From Chryseotalea sanaruensis (GTDB lineage Bacteria; Bacteroidota; Bacteroidia; Cytophagales; Cyclobacteriaceae), in assembly GCF_003990915.1 (NCBI RefSeq), contig NZ_BHXQ01000005.1, forward strand, positions 513,810-577,809: 64,000 nucleotides of DNA. The letters run 5' to 3'. The notes under the pieces were generated by a model. It was not told where the DNA came from, did no database searches, and saw only the letters and a program-made list of their open reading frames with translations. The translations under genes were made by a program, and so were the position numbers. The stretch's first letter is position 1; each line of letters begins with the position of its first letter. Positions 54,237 through 64,000 of this stretch are shown piece after piece.

Positions 54237-55465
54237 GCAACCTTGAGTTTGCTGTATTGTGAACCATTGAATTTCTCTTCAGCATAAGCGCGTGTAATCA
54301 CCAATCTGTCTGTTGTTTTTTCAGAAGGAAGATCAAACATTGCATCATTGATGATGGCTTCGCAGATACTGCGTAAACCGCGTGCACCCAATTTAAATTC
54401 AGCAGCCTTTTCAACGATAAAGTCAAGAGCGCCATCTTTAAATTCAAGCTCAATGCTTTCCATCTCAAACAACTTACTGTATTGCTTGATCAGCGCATTT
54501 TTAGGTTCAGATAGAATTTTCTTCAATGCATCTTTATCCAAAGGATTTAGATAAGAAACAACGGGTAAGCGTCCAATTAATTCAGGAATTAAACCAAAGC
54601 TTTTTAAATCCTGAGCAGAAATAAATTGTAAAAGATTTTTCTCTACATCAGCCGGGTGTAAGCCATCAACATTGGTAACAAAGCCTAGCGGCCTTGTATT
54701 TAATCTACCTGCAATAAATCTGTCAATACCTTCAAACGCACCACCACAGATAAATAAAATGTTTTCTGTGTTAACGGTAATCATTTTCTGATCAGGGTGT
54801 TTTCTTCCACCCTGCGGGGGAACGTTCACGGAAGTACCTTCTAATAATTTAAGCAATGCCTGTTGTACACCTTCACCACTTACATCGCGTGTAATTGAAG
54901 GGTTATCAGATTTACGGGCAATCTTATCTATTTCATCAATATAAACAATGCCACGTTCAGCAGCCTCTACGTTGTAATCAGCAGCCTGTAATAAACGTGT
55001 TAAAATGCTTTCCACATCTTCACCAACATAACCGGCTTCAGTTAATACAGTAGCATCTGCAATACAAAAAGGAACTTGTAAAAGTTTAGCCAACGTACGT
55101 GCCAAATAGGTTTTACCGGTACCGGTTTCACCGGCCATGATAATGTTAGACTTTTCAATGGTTACATCGCTCTCAACTTTGCGTTGCATCAAGCGCTTGT
55201 AGTGATTGTAGACAGCAACGGAAAGTACTTTTTTGGCCTCATCTTGTCCGATTACATATTCATCAAGGTATTTCTTAATGTCGCGGGGTTTAATCAGCTT
55301 AAAGTTGGGTGCAGTGCCAGATTCAACTTTACTCTTTTTCTCTTCCTGAAGAATTTGCGTGGCTTGTGTTACACACTTGTCACAAATATGGGCGTGTATG
55401 CCTGATATCATCAGGTCTACATCTTTCTTATTTCTCCCGCAAAACGAACAAGTTACCTCTGCCAT
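54233..55465 (-). CDS. clpX: ATP-dependent Clp protease ATPase subunit ClpX
   Basis: A 410-residue AAA+ unfoldase that feeds substrates to ClpP. The N-terminal zinc-binding domain (CSFCGRNKK... with HICDKC), Walker A GETGTGKT (a normal variant in this phylum), Walker [12 protein letters not shown] and the pore loop of the family are intact. It lies after clpP in the same direction with about 100 bases between, an arrangement common in bacteria. The gap holds the GATGTG-type repeat described in the findings. Confidence 0.97.
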   Translation of the reverse strand: MAEVTCSFCGRNKKDVDLMISGIHAHICDKCVTQATQILQEEKKSKVESGTAPNFKLIKPRDIKKYLDEYVIGQDEAKKVLSVAVYNHYKRLMQRKVESDVTIEKSNIIMAGETGTGKTYLARTLAKLLQVPFCIADATVLTEAGYVGEDVESILTRLLQAADYNVEAAERGIVYIDEIDKIARKSDNPSITRDVSGEGVQQALLKLLEGTSVNVPPQGGRKHPDQKMITVNTENILFICGGAFEGIDRFIAGRLNTRPLGFVTNVDGLHPADVEKNLLQFISAQDLKSFGLIPELIGRLPVVSYLNPLDKDALKKILSEPKNALIKQYSKLFEMESIELEFKDGALDFIVEKAAEFKLGARGLRSICEAIINDAMFDLPSEKTTDRLVITRAYAEEKFNGSQYSKLKVA

Positions 55466-55566
55466 TATTATTTTATTGATGTGAAAATTTGTTGATGTGC
55501 CAATGGGCTGCCAGCTCGCAAAGATACCAATTAATCAGCTTATTAGCACATCAACCAATCACCGAA

Positions 55567-56238
55567 TTACTTCTTCCTTTCAAGCACTTCATCGATCATT
55601 CCGTACTCTTTTGCCTCACTGGCACGCATCCAATAGTCTCTGTCGCTGTCTCTTTCAATGGTTGCGTAGTCTTTACCCGAATGGTTGGCTAAGATTTTAT
55701 AAAGGTCTTCACGGATTTCAATTGTTTGTTTTAACGAAATTTCCATATCCTTTAAAGTTCCTTGCGCACCAGATGAAGGTTGGTGAATCATGATGCGGGA
55801 GTGGGGAAGTGCAGCGCGCTTTTTATTTGCACCAGCGGCCAGTAATACTGCTGCCATAGATGCCGCCAATCCAGTACAGGTTGTGGCTACATCCGGATTG
55901 ATGTATTGCATGGTGTCATAAATGCCTAGTCCGGCATATACCTGCCCACCCGGGCTGTTAATGTACATAATGATGTCTTTCTTTGGATCGGCCGATTCCA
56001 GAAACAAAAGCTGAGCCTGAATAAGGTTAGCAATTTGGTCATCAACACCCATGCCTAAAAAGATAATACGATCAGAAATTAATCGGGTAAAAACGTCAAT
56101 AGCGCGGAAGTTACCGGGGCGTTCCTCGATAACGTATTGAGTCATATTCTCAATTTTCTGAGCATAACTATCAACTGTGTTGCCGCTCATACCCATGTGA
56201 TGCACGGCATACTTTCTGAATTCATTGTTGTTTTGCAT
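55567..56238 (-). CDS. clpP: ATP-dependent Clp protease proteolytic subunit ClpP
   Basis: A 223-residue serine protease with the catalytic triad: Ser in GLAASMAAVL, His in RIMIHQPSSG and Asp in the SDRDYWMRASEAKEYG region. The oligomer-forming N-terminal segment opens MQNNNEFRKYAVHH. The start at 56238 is preferred over an in-frame upstream ATG that would add 49 untypical residues. It is the first of a clpP-clpX pair and lies downstream of tig, so the three form a protein-quality locus. Confidence 0.95.
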   Translation of the reverse strand: MQNNNEFRKYAVHHMGMSGNTVDSYAQKIENMTQYVIEERPGNFRAIDVFTRLISDRIIFLGMGVDDQIANLIQAQLLFLESADPKKDIIMYINSPGGQVYAGLGIYDTMQYINPDVATTCTGLAASMAAVLLAAGANKKRAALPHSRIMIHQPSSGAQGTLKDMEISLKQTIEIREDLYKILANHSGKDYATIERDSDRDYWMRASEAKEYGMIDEVLERKK

Positions 56239-56479
56239 AAAAAAGTGTTTGTTTAAACTATATCGATGATCACGGTCTTGTTCCGTAACCGCTTGGGGTG
56301 CAGAAACAAGTCCGGCATGAATTTCTACTAAACCATTGTAAATAAAAAATGGTTTTGATTGGAATAAATTTCCTACCAAAACCATAGTCGTAAAATCTTA
56401 AACTTTATTCTCGAAACTAGTCAATCTTTTAACTATTCTCTGTCCTGACTTCCAGCCTCTAGCCTCGAACTTCTAACCT

Positions 56480-57826
56480 CTAATGCGTATGCTCTTCAAC
56501 CACCTTTTTAAACTCGTCTACGCTAACCTTCTTCTCATCAACCTTGATGGTTTCGCGTATCAGCTTCATAATCTTATCGTTACGTAGCTGGCTGTAAAGG
56601 TTCATAAAGTTTTTGCCGTTTTCGTTCTGTAGGTAATTGTCAGCAATGGCATCCAGGCGGTCTCCCAATTGCTCTGCAATAGCCGGGCCTCCAAATTGAG
56701 AAATAATCATTTCTTTAGCGCGACCTTTCACCTCGTTACCATCAACAACTATTTTATGGTCTTCAGCAATTTTATTGCGCACCAAATCCCAGACAATACT
56801 GCGTTTGTATTGATCAAACTCCTTTTCAATCATCTCCTCAGTAACCTTGCCCTCGCTGGTTGCTTGCAGCCATTTCTTTAAAAAGGCTTCTGGCAGATTG
56901 ATACTGGTGTTTTTAATGTAGTAATCTTCAATGTGGTGCTCTAAGAAATGTTGTGTTTCGCGCTTGTAGTTTTCACCAACAGTTTCTTTAATCTTATTGA
57001 TGAATTCTTCTTCGTCTTTAACGGTATCCTTACCGAACACGCGATCAAATAATTCCTGATTTACTTCAGCGGGCTCTGTGCGACTGATTGTATTAATTTT
57101 CAATACAAAAGTCCCCTTCATTTTTTTTGCCTCATCTTCACTAACACCTAATAAATTGGCCGTTAAAGATAAGTCATCAAAAATCTTTGTGATATCGAAC
57201 TCTACTTCGTCCTCTTTCTTCAAACCAACAAAAGTCTTTTGTTCTTTTTTAACAACTTTATCGGTAGCAATAAAACCATATTCGCGTTTAAACTCCCCGT
57301 CCTTCTCACGTAAATCACCATACACGTTATCGCCAATAGCAGAAGTTTCAGGGTACTCCACTTTGCCAAAACGCTTACGCAAATCTTCAAGTGTGTCATC
57401 AACTATCTTCTTGTCCAGTTCAATAGGGTAAGATTTAACCTTCACCTTATCCGACAACTCGTATTTAAAGTCTTCAACAATTCCAATTTCATATTCGAAT
57501 TCGAAATCTTTCTGGTTATCCCAATCAATCAGGCGGCTTTTCTCCAAATTAGGAAGCGGCTCACCTAAAATCTTTAAGTTTTGCTCTTTTATATAGTCGT
57601 TAAGCTTATGCGAAAGAATATGATTAATTTCTTCAACCAAAATTGACTTACCAAACATTTTCTTCACAACACCTGCCGGCACTTTACCAGGGCGGAAACC
57701 CTTAATACTTGCCTTTTTGGCGTAATCTCCAAGCTTCTTTTCTACCTGCATCTGATAATCAGCTTCTCCAAGCTTAATGTTAATGCTACCTTCTGTGCCT
57801 TTCTTTTTGTTGAGTGTGATTTCCAT
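56480..57826 (-). CDS. tig: Trigger factor, ribosome-associated chaperone
   Basis: A 448-residue chaperone with the ribosome-binding domain (GFRPGKVPAGVVKKMFG), a central peptidyl-prolyl isomerase-like domain that looks diverged, and a long helical C-terminal cradle (about 280-448). It binds nascent chains at the ribosome tunnel exit. It lies just downstream of the tRNA-Leu and before clpP, so the group links folding and degradation. The weak central domain is normal for this phylum. Confidence 0.9.
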   Translation of the reverse strand: MEITLNKKKGTEGSINIKLGEADYQMQVEKKLGDYAKKASIKGFRPGKVPAGVVKKMFGKSILVEEINHILSHKLNDYIKEQNLKILGEPLPNLEKSRLIDWDNQKDFEFEYEIGIVEDFKYELSDKVKVKSYPIELDKKIVDDTLEDLRKRFGKVEYPETSAIGDNVYGDLREKDGEFKREYGFIATDKVVKKEQKTFVGLKKEDEVEFDITKIFDDLSLTANLLGVSEDEAKKMKGTFVLKINTISRTEPAEVNQELFDRVFGKDTVKDEEEFINKIKETVGENYKRETQHFLEHHIEDYYIKNTSINLPEAFLKKWLQATSEGKVTEEMIEKEFDQYKRSIVWDLVRNKIAEDHKIVVDGNEVKGRAKEMIISQFGGPAIAEQLGDRLDAIADNYLQNENGKNFMNLYSQLRNDKIMKLIRETIKVDEKKVSVDEFKKVVEEHTH

Positions 57827-57850
57827 TTTTCTTTATTGCTTATAAAGTAA

Positions 57851-57892
57851 GAACCCTCAATACCCGTTTTTTCTTGCGGGCATTAAGGGTTC
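57851..57892 (-). terminator. Hairpin between tRNA-Leu and tig
   Basis: GAACCCTCAATACCCG (57851-57866) and CGGGCATTAAGGGTTC (57877-57892) form a 16-bp stem, allowing two G-U pairs. It lies between tRNA-Leu and tig on the minus strand. It could trim or terminate the tRNA transcript; the T-run is weak. Confidence 0.5.
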
Positions 57893-57897
57893 GGTTG

Positions 57898-57979
57898 TGC
57901 GCATGGAGGGACTCGAACCCCCACGCCTTGCGGCACCAGATCCTAAGTCTGGCACGGCTACCAATTACGCCACATGCGC
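57898..57979 (-). tRNA. tRNA-Leu (anticodon TAG)
   Basis: An 82-base minus-strand tRNA with a 7-bp acceptor stem (GCGCATG/CATGCGC) and a discriminator A. The anticodon stem CCAGA/TCTGG encloses the loop CTTAGGA, giving anticodon TAG. A long variable arm (GTGCCGCAAGGCGTG region) fits a leucine tRNA, and the T-arm has GTTCGAGTC. The sequence carries no encoded CCA. Confidence 0.92.
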
Positions 57980-58327
57980 ATTTTTTAAATGATGCTGATT
58001 TTCAGCTTGTTTAGAGCCTCAACACCCCCAATGGCTGGAATTGGGAGCGCAAATGTAGAAATTATTACGAAATTAGAAATGTGATAGCGAAAATATATCA
58101 TATAAAAGATCATAATTGTCCGCCAAAAATTTGGGAGCTTTAAGTAACCACTTGATTTTCTTGGTTCTACTATCTCTATAAAGAAGGCAAAGACAGGTTT
58201 AATAAAAAGACTTAACTAAATGACATTGAACTAAAAAATATTAAAAAGCTCTTGATGAGTCTTCTTAAATTAGAAAATGAGGTAGTATATTGAAGCGAAG
58301 AGTCAATTTTTAGATCGTTCCCGATTA
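57980..58327. other. Intergenic region between tRNA-Leu and the RelA/SpoT gene
   Basis: 348 bases between divergent transcripts. On the minus strand it contains TACATTTG (58050-58057), a match to TAnnTTTG and a good -7 candidate for tRNA-Leu. Nothing clear marks the RelA/SpoT promoter, beyond TATATTG near 58288-58300. Confidence 0.5.
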
Positions 58328-60565
58328 ATGGTGGCAATAGACGTAGAAAAGGAGAAGAAAGAGATAATCAATCATTACCGCAAACTGCTGCGAAAAGCCA
58401 AGCCGGTTTTAAAAGATAGTGATGCCAAACTCATTAAAAAAGCATTCACAATAGCAGCGGAGGCGCATAAAGATATGCGCAGAAAATCTGGCGAACCTTA
58501 CATTTTACACCCGCTGGCTGTCGCTGAAATATGCGTTGAAGAAATAGGCCTTGGCACCACCTCAATACTCGCAGCTCTCATGCACGATGTGGTAGAGGAT
58601 AGCGATATGGAACTGGCCGATATTGAAAAAATATTCGGAAAAAAAGTAGCGCGCATTATCGATGGCCTCACAAAAATCGCTGGTGTTTTTGAATACGGAA
58701 CTTCTCAACAGGCTGAAAACTTCCGGAAAATGCTCTTTACACTTTCTGAAGACGTACGTGTAATCTTGATCAAGCTTGCAGATCGGTTACATAACATGCG
58801 TACACTCGAAAGCATGCCGCGTAACAAGCAGCTGAAAATTTCCTCCGAGACAATCTACCTCTATGCACCGCTGGCACACCGTTTAGGGCTCAATGCCATT
58901 AAAACTGAGCTCGAAGACCTTTACCTGCGCTTTACCGATCGCCCGATTTACAACTCCATTGCCTCTAAAATTGACGACACCCGGGCGACTCGGAATAAAT
59001 TTATAAAAGGTTTCATGCAGCCTATTGTAGAAGAGCTTAATAAACAAAACATTCGCTGCGAAGTAAAAGGTAGACCCAAATCCATCTATAGCATTTGGAA
59101 CAAAATGAAGCGCCAGAACATACCCTTTGAAGAAGTGTATGACTTGTTTGCCATCCGTGTCATCATCGATGCACCCCAGGAACAAGAAAAAGCACTTTGC
59201 TGGCAAGTATATTCTATCGTTACCGACTTTTACACCCCAAATCCTGATCGCCTGCGAGATTGGATCAGTACGCCTAAATCAAACGGATATGAATCGCTGC
59301 ACACTACCGTAATGGCTAAAAATGGTCAGTGGGTGGAGGTGCAGATCCGAACAGAGCGCATGGATGATATTGCCGAGAAAGGTTATGCCGCCCATTGGAA
59401 GTATAAAGAATCTAGCGGCATTAATGAATCTAACCTCGAAAAATGGTTGGCGCGCGTTCGCGATACCCTTGAACATAACGACCATACAGCACTCGACTTC
59501 GTTGACGATTTCAGAGGTAATCTTTTTACTGAAGAAGTGTTTGCCTTTACACCCAAAGGAGAACTAAAAACCTTGCCTTCTGGTGCAACAGCTCTCGACT
59601 TTGCCTATGAAATACATAGCCAGATTGGCTCGAAATGTATTGGTGCAAAAATCAATAATAGGCTCGTACCAATTAGCCATGTTTTAAAAAATGGCGATCA
59701 AGTTGAAATCCTTACCTCATCTAAGCAAAAACCAAACGAAGACTGGCTTCGGTTCGTAGTTAGCTCAAAGGCCAAAGGGCACATTAAAGATTCGCTCAAA
59801 GAAGAGAAAAAACAATCCGCACACGAAGGCAAAGAAATTATCATGCGTAAGCTTAAGCAGCTTAAGGTCGAGGCATCGCAAGATACCCTCGAGCACATGC
59901 GCGAATACTTCAATGCTAAAACACACTTTGATTTGTACTATCGTGTCGGGCGAAACATTATAGGAACTGCTGATATCAAGCGCTTTACAGAGTTTAAGCC
60001 TACTTCGCCCTTCAGGGCTAAACCTCCTGCACAGCTTACAGATGCCAAGCTGATTGAAAAGGAAATAACAGCGCTTAAAAACAGATACGAAGACATGCTC
60101 TTGATAGGCGAGGATATGGATGTTGTGGATTATAAGCTCGCAAAATGCTGCACACCCATTCCGGGCGATGAAGTATTTGGTTTTGTCACTGTTAATGAGG
60201 GTATTAAAATACATAGGACCAACTGCCCTAACTCAGCAGAACTCATGGCCAATCATGGCAACCGAGTGGTTAAAGCCAAGTGGACATCCCAACATGAGGT
60301 TGCTTTCCTAACCGGACTAAAAATTAAGGGCACAGACAGAGTAGGGCTTATTAATGGGGTTACAAAAGTTATCTCAGAAGAGCTAAAAGTAAACATGAGC
60401 TCCATGTCAATACATACCGATACCGGCATATTTGAAGGCGAAATCATGTTGTACGTAAATGACACCAGACATTTAGAACATCTCATCGCTAAACTAGAGC
60501 AAGTCGAAGGTGTTGTAAAAGTCAGCCGTTTCGACTCCAAAGAAACTGAACCCAGAGAGCTATAA
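58328..60565 (+). CDS. Bifunctional (p)ppGpp synthetase/hydrolase RelA/SpoT
   Basis: A 745-residue long RSH protein. The HD hydrolase domain has HPLAVAEICVEE and AALMHDVVEDSD; the synthetase domain has GRPKSIYSIWNKM and YDLFAIRVI; then TGS (EVFAFTPKGELKTLPSGA), a zinc-finger-like region with CCTPIPGDEVFGF and HRTNCPNS, and a C-terminal ACT domain. Both hydrolase and synthetase motifs look intact, so it should make and destroy (p)ppGpp in the stringent response. It has the family's usual length. Confidence 0.94.
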   Translation: MVAIDVEKEKKEIINHYRKLLRKAKPVLKDSDAKLIKKAFTIAAEAHKDMRRKSGEPYILHPLAVAEICVEEIGLGTTSILAALMHDVVEDSDMELADIEKIFGKKVARIIDGLTKIAGVFEYGTSQQAENFRKMLFTLSEDVRVILIKLADRLHNMRTLESMPRNKQLKISSETIYLYAPLAHRLGLNAIKTELEDLYLRFTDRPIYNSIASKIDDTRATRNKFIKGFMQPIVEELNKQNIRCEVKGRPKSIYSIWNKMKRQNIPFEEVYDLFAIRVIIDAPQEQEKALCWQVYSIVTDFYTPNPDRLRDWISTPKSNGYESLHTTVMAKNGQWVEVQIRTERMDDIAEKGYAAHWKYKESSGINESNLEKWLARVRDTLEHNDHTALDFVDDFRGNLFTEEVFAFTPKGELKTLPSGATALDFAYEIHSQIGSKCIGAKINNRLVPISHVLKNGDQVEILTSSKQKPNEDWLRFVVSSKAKGHIKDSLKEEKKQSAHEGKEIIMRKLKQLKVEASQDTLEHMREYFNAKTHFDLYYRVGRNIIGTADIKRFTEFKPTSPFRAKPPAQLTDAKLIEKEITALKNRYEDMLLIGEDMDVVDYKLAKCCTPIPGDEVFGFVTVNEGIKIHRTNCPNSAELMANHGNRVVKAKWTSQHEVAFLTGLKIKGTDRVGLINGVTKVISEELKVNMSSMSIHTDTGIFEGEIMLYVNDTRHLEHLIAKLEQVEGVVKVSRFDSKETEPREL

Positions 60566-60739
60566 CCACTCTTTAGTTCAAACTCAGCCCCCATTTGAAC
60601 CTAATGCCTACATTTCTAGCGGCTCGTAGCTAGTGGCTAAAATCAATCTATTTAGTTGACTCTATCTCCACACATCCGAAGCAAACGAAAGTTTTACAGT
60701 TAATACCACACGCATATTTCTGAATCTTCAAATTGTCAT

Positions 60740-60747
60740 TACATTTG
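60740..60747 (+). promoter_or_regulatory. Candidate -7 element of the Fur-family gene
   Basis: TACATTTG matches TAnnTTTG and ends 9 bases before the ATG at 60757, predicting a leader of only about 5 bases. No TTG is seen at the usual distance. Confidence 0.5.
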
Positions 60748-60756
60748 CCACCTCTT

Positions 60757-61224
60757 ATGGCGCTAAATCCAAAGATTTACGAGGAAGTAAAGAAAATTTT
60801 CACAGCGTATGTGGAAAACAAAGAGCTTCGCAAGACGCCCGAGCGCTACGCCATACTCGAGGAAATCTATACACGCGATGGACATTTCGATGTAGAATCT
60901 CTCTACATCAGCATGAAAAACAAAAACTATCGTGTAAGCAGAGCCACTGTTTATAACACCCTCGATTTATTAGTAGAGTGCGACTTGGTTAGTAAGCATC
61001 AGTTCGGCCAAAACCTTGCCCAATACGAGAAGTCATATGGTTACAAACAACACGATCACCTCATTTGTACCGACTGCCATAAGGTTATAGAATTTTGTGA
61101 TCCACGCATACAAAATATTCAAAATACAGTACAAGATTTATTACAGTTCCAGGTCATGCATCATTCTTTAATTTTATATGCAGCCTGCAAAAAAGAGAAC
61201 TGCGAAAACCGAAAAGTATCATGA
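60757..61224 (+). CDS. Fur-family metal- or peroxide-responsive repressor
   Basis: A 155-residue protein with the winged helix (about 10-85, [20 protein letters not shown], and the recognition helix region [14 protein letters not shown]) and a dimerisation domain with [18 protein letters not shown]. CxxC and a second cysteine pair near the end (ACKKENC) suggest a structural zinc site. Fur, Zur and PerR cannot be told apart from this. The ATG at 60757 follows a promoter; the longer frame starts at a TTG upstream of that promoter. The stop overlaps the next start by 4 bases. Confidence 0.9.
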   Translation: MALNPKIYEEVKKIFTAYVENKELRKTPERYAILEEIYTRDGHFDVESLYISMKNKNYRVSRATVYNTLDLLVECDLVSKHQFGQNLAQYEKSYGYKQHDHLICTDCHKVIEFCDPRIQNIQNTVQDLLQFQVMHHSLILYAACKKENCENRKVS

Positions 61225-61550
61225 TTAATTTTACACATACTGAGCAAAACAATTTATTAACACTTAATCTTTCTGGCGACCTAATTGGCGAAACAGGCGG
61301 CACTGCCATACTTGAAGTAGCCAACGAATCAATTGCAAATGGAATTAAAAAGTGCCTGGTCGATATTTCAGACCTACGCTACATCAATAGCAGCGGCATA
61401 GGTGTATTAATAACACTACTGACAAAATTCAGAAACAAAAGTGGCGAATTGTATTTGATGAAGCCCTCCGACAGCGTTCAAAAGTTGTTGGTGATCACAA
61501 AATTGAACGCAATTTTTACCATCATTCAATCAGAAGCAGAAATTAAATAA
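61221..61550 (+). CDS. STAS-domain anti-anti-sigma factor-like protein
   Basis: A 109-residue single STAS domain with the family motif [20 protein letters not shown], whose SS pair includes the serine usually phosphorylated by an anti-sigma kinase. It overlaps the Fur-family gene in an ATGA junction and is translated with it. An anti-sigma kinase gene is not in the window, so the partner is encoded elsewhere. Confidence 0.88.
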   Translation: MINFTHTEQNNLLTLNLSGDLIGETGGTAILEVANESIANGIKKCLVDISDLRYINSSGIGVLITLLTKFRNKSGELYLMKPSDSVQKLLVITKLNAIFTIIQSEAEIK

Positions 61551-61618
61551 TTTCTTTAGTCTTTGTTTAATCAATGACGAGAAGGTTTATAGTAGATTCA
61601 ATAGTATTAATTTAAATT

Positions 61619-62933
<1,315 letters not shown>

Positions 62934-62969
62934 ACATTTCTGTATAGGTTACCTATAATTGTCGTTAAC

Positions 62970-63507
62970 ACATCCTGTTAATCCTTAAATCTTGCCAATC
63001 CTGATTCATACGATGATTGCAGTTTCTTGTACGCTATAAACAAGCTAAACCCTCACTAATCTTGCTAATCCTGATCCTGATCCAGGCGTGCCCCTGCCCG
63101 CACACAAACCACGCAACGGGTCGGGCTATTCGCTACAAGTCTGCCATTATGCATTGTAATTGATTTAAAAGTTTATTGAGGCAGACTTTCCGCTGCTATC
63201 CCTCACGCAGCAGCAGGCAATCAATTCACAAACATATTCACCGATTACGATTATCATCTTTTCAATGTTTTTTTATTACCTCATCCTACCCATCCTGATC
63301 CAGAAAATATTTTCAGTAATCGACAAACAATTGTAGTATTCTTAACTCAATAAATCCTGTCCATCCTTGAATCTTGCTAATCCTGATCCCGACAATGTTC
63401 AACACTTTATTTACGTCTTTGATAAGTAACTCTCCTGACTTATTCTGCAATATTTTTCATAACCAATCCTGTCAATCCTAAAATCCTACTCATCCTGATT
63501 CAGACAA
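62970..63507. repeat. Five degenerate copies of a pyrimidine-rich intergenic repeat
   Basis: Units built around AATCCTG and CAATCCT, with CTTGCTAATCCTGATYC, lie at about 62970-63008, 63050-63085, 63279-63305, 63351-63394 and 63461-63507. They share an order (ATCCTGT, ATCCTT, AATCTTG, AATCCTGAT) with gaps. No gene is present from 62934 to the rRNA promoter. Confidence 0.65.
63137..63188. repeat. Inverted repeat within the intergenic block
   Basis: Perfect 9-bp arms AAGTCTGCC (63137-63145) and GGCAGACTT (63180-63188). The stretch before it (63104-63136, with CACGCAACGGGTCGGGC) resembles a second dispersed Bacteroidota intergenic motif. Confidence 0.45.
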
Positions 63508-63626
63508 TTTCTCAGTTCCAACCTTAGCGCCACGTAAACCAATCTTTTCAACAAAAAATTTTAAAACAATTCCCATTTTTTTCCTCATGATTCTCAGCAC
63601 CTTACACTGATGTTGATAACTTTTTA

Positions 63627-63687
63627 AAGAAATATTGAAATATTTCTTGACAGCACTTGCACAGTCCAACCTCTTCTCCTACTTTTG
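63627..63687 (+). promoter_or_regulatory. rRNA operon promoter
   Basis: TTG (63657-63659), a 20-base spacer and TACTTTTG (63680-63687) match the Bacteroidota consensus. A perfect 9-bp inverted repeat (63627-63635, 63640-63648) in AT-rich sequence lies just upstream, where an upstream activating region would be. Confidence 0.7.
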
Positions 63688-63990
63688 CCGTCCCATTCAG
63701 AAGGAACGGGGCACAAAAATTGAAAACTTGGTTCTAAAACAAACGGCTTTAAAACCACATTTAGTAGCAGCCTTGCGAAAGGCAAATTACTAACACGTTC
63801 TTTGAATGAATGATTAATTGATAGCGGACCTTAAAGGGTTTGGGAGTGATTTAGCAAATGCTTTCGATGAACTTTAGAGGTTGATTCTTTAAGAGGATAA
63901 ATTTTAATAAAGGAGAGCTAGGACAACAACTATTGAAAAGGCGAAGAGGTTTGACTTACGAGTTAGATCACACTGGCTGAGAAGAATATT
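63688..63990 (+). other. 16S rRNA leader with boxA
   Basis: No reading frame. GTTCTTTGAATG at about 63797-63808 resembles the boxA antitermination site of rRNA operons. Confidence 0.65.
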
Positions 63991-64000
63991 ACAATGGAGA
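63991..64000 (+). rRNA. rrs: 5' end of 16S rRNA (cut by the window edge)
   Basis: The last bases, ACAATGGAGA, are those that precede the universal GTTTGATC of Bacteroidota 16S rRNA. Only about 10 bases are in the window, so this rests on the leader context and on this match. Confidence 0.6.

Noticed and set aside
57078..57431. 117-codon frame opposite tig
   Set aside because: Antisense to a clear trigger factor gene, serine- and lysine-rich in the manner of shadow frames, with no promoter.
59765..60214. 149-codon frame opposite the RelA/SpoT gene
   Set aside because: Antisense to a full-length conserved gene and cysteine-rich without a pattern; a shadow frame.

Overview
The window looks like chromosomal DNA of a Bacteroidota bacterium, most likely of the order Cytophagales. 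The evidence is type B ribosomal protein L31, Bacteroidota-type promoters (TTG, 18-20 bases, TAnnTTTG) placed just before start codons, a secreted peptidase with a type IX secretion C-terminus, RemB/Wzi-like and GldL-like proteins, few Shine-Dalgarno sequences, and dispersed AT-rich intergenic repeats. The right edge ends in the leader and first bases of a 16S rRNA gene.

Layout. 1-6260: the start of a GlmU-like nucleotidyltransferase (cut by the edge), rpmE2, a RemB/Wzi-like barrel, an MsbA-like exporter, a small membrane protein and the ComM/YifB ATPase. 6261-10618: an accessory-looking stretch with a DUF808 protein, a putative abortive-infection protein, a broken copy of a luxR-type gene, an orphan lipoprotein/membrane protein pair, a possible IS21-type end remnant and the intact luxR-type gene. 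10757-18772: small cytoplasmic proteins, two RNA methyltransferases, a Pif1-like helicase and typA. 18888-21787: a polysaccharide deacetylase, GT2 and GT87 operon. 21973-29541: guaA, a TPR/periplasmic-binding protein, hemL, a small secreted protein and a decayed gene. 29891-37276: a GAF/PAS sensor, an outer-membrane protein, hutI, apt, a Lon-N protein and a TPR lipoprotein.

37575-45345 is the most interesting part: a compact AT-rich cluster that appears to make and export a ribosomally synthesised, modified peptide (RiPP). A 58-residue precursor has a double-glycine leader and a short core rich in Thr-Thr-Pro repeats with two Cys-His pairs. Behind it lie a protein resembling the HExxH peptide beta-hydroxylases (with HQCGH in place of HExxH), a secreted metallo-beta-lactamase-fold protein, a C39-peptidase ABC exporter and its HlyD partner. 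Divergent to it is a prolyl-4-hydroxylase-like oxygenase fused to a C39-like domain that lacks the catalytic Cys and His. The inferred scheme is: leader bound by the dead C39 domain, core hydroxylated by one or both iron enzymes, leader removed and peptide exported by the C39 transporter. I see no radical SAM, LanM, YcaO or ATP-grasp enzyme.

45471-62933 is mostly housekeeping: an M16 peptidase, a T9SS-sorted subtilase, queD, lpxB, the protein-quality set clpX, clpP and tig with a tRNA-Leu, a RelA/SpoT protein, a Fur-family regulator overlapping a STAS protein, and purA. 62934-64000 has no protein gene: it holds degenerate intergenic repeats and then the promoter, boxA and leader of an rRNA operon.
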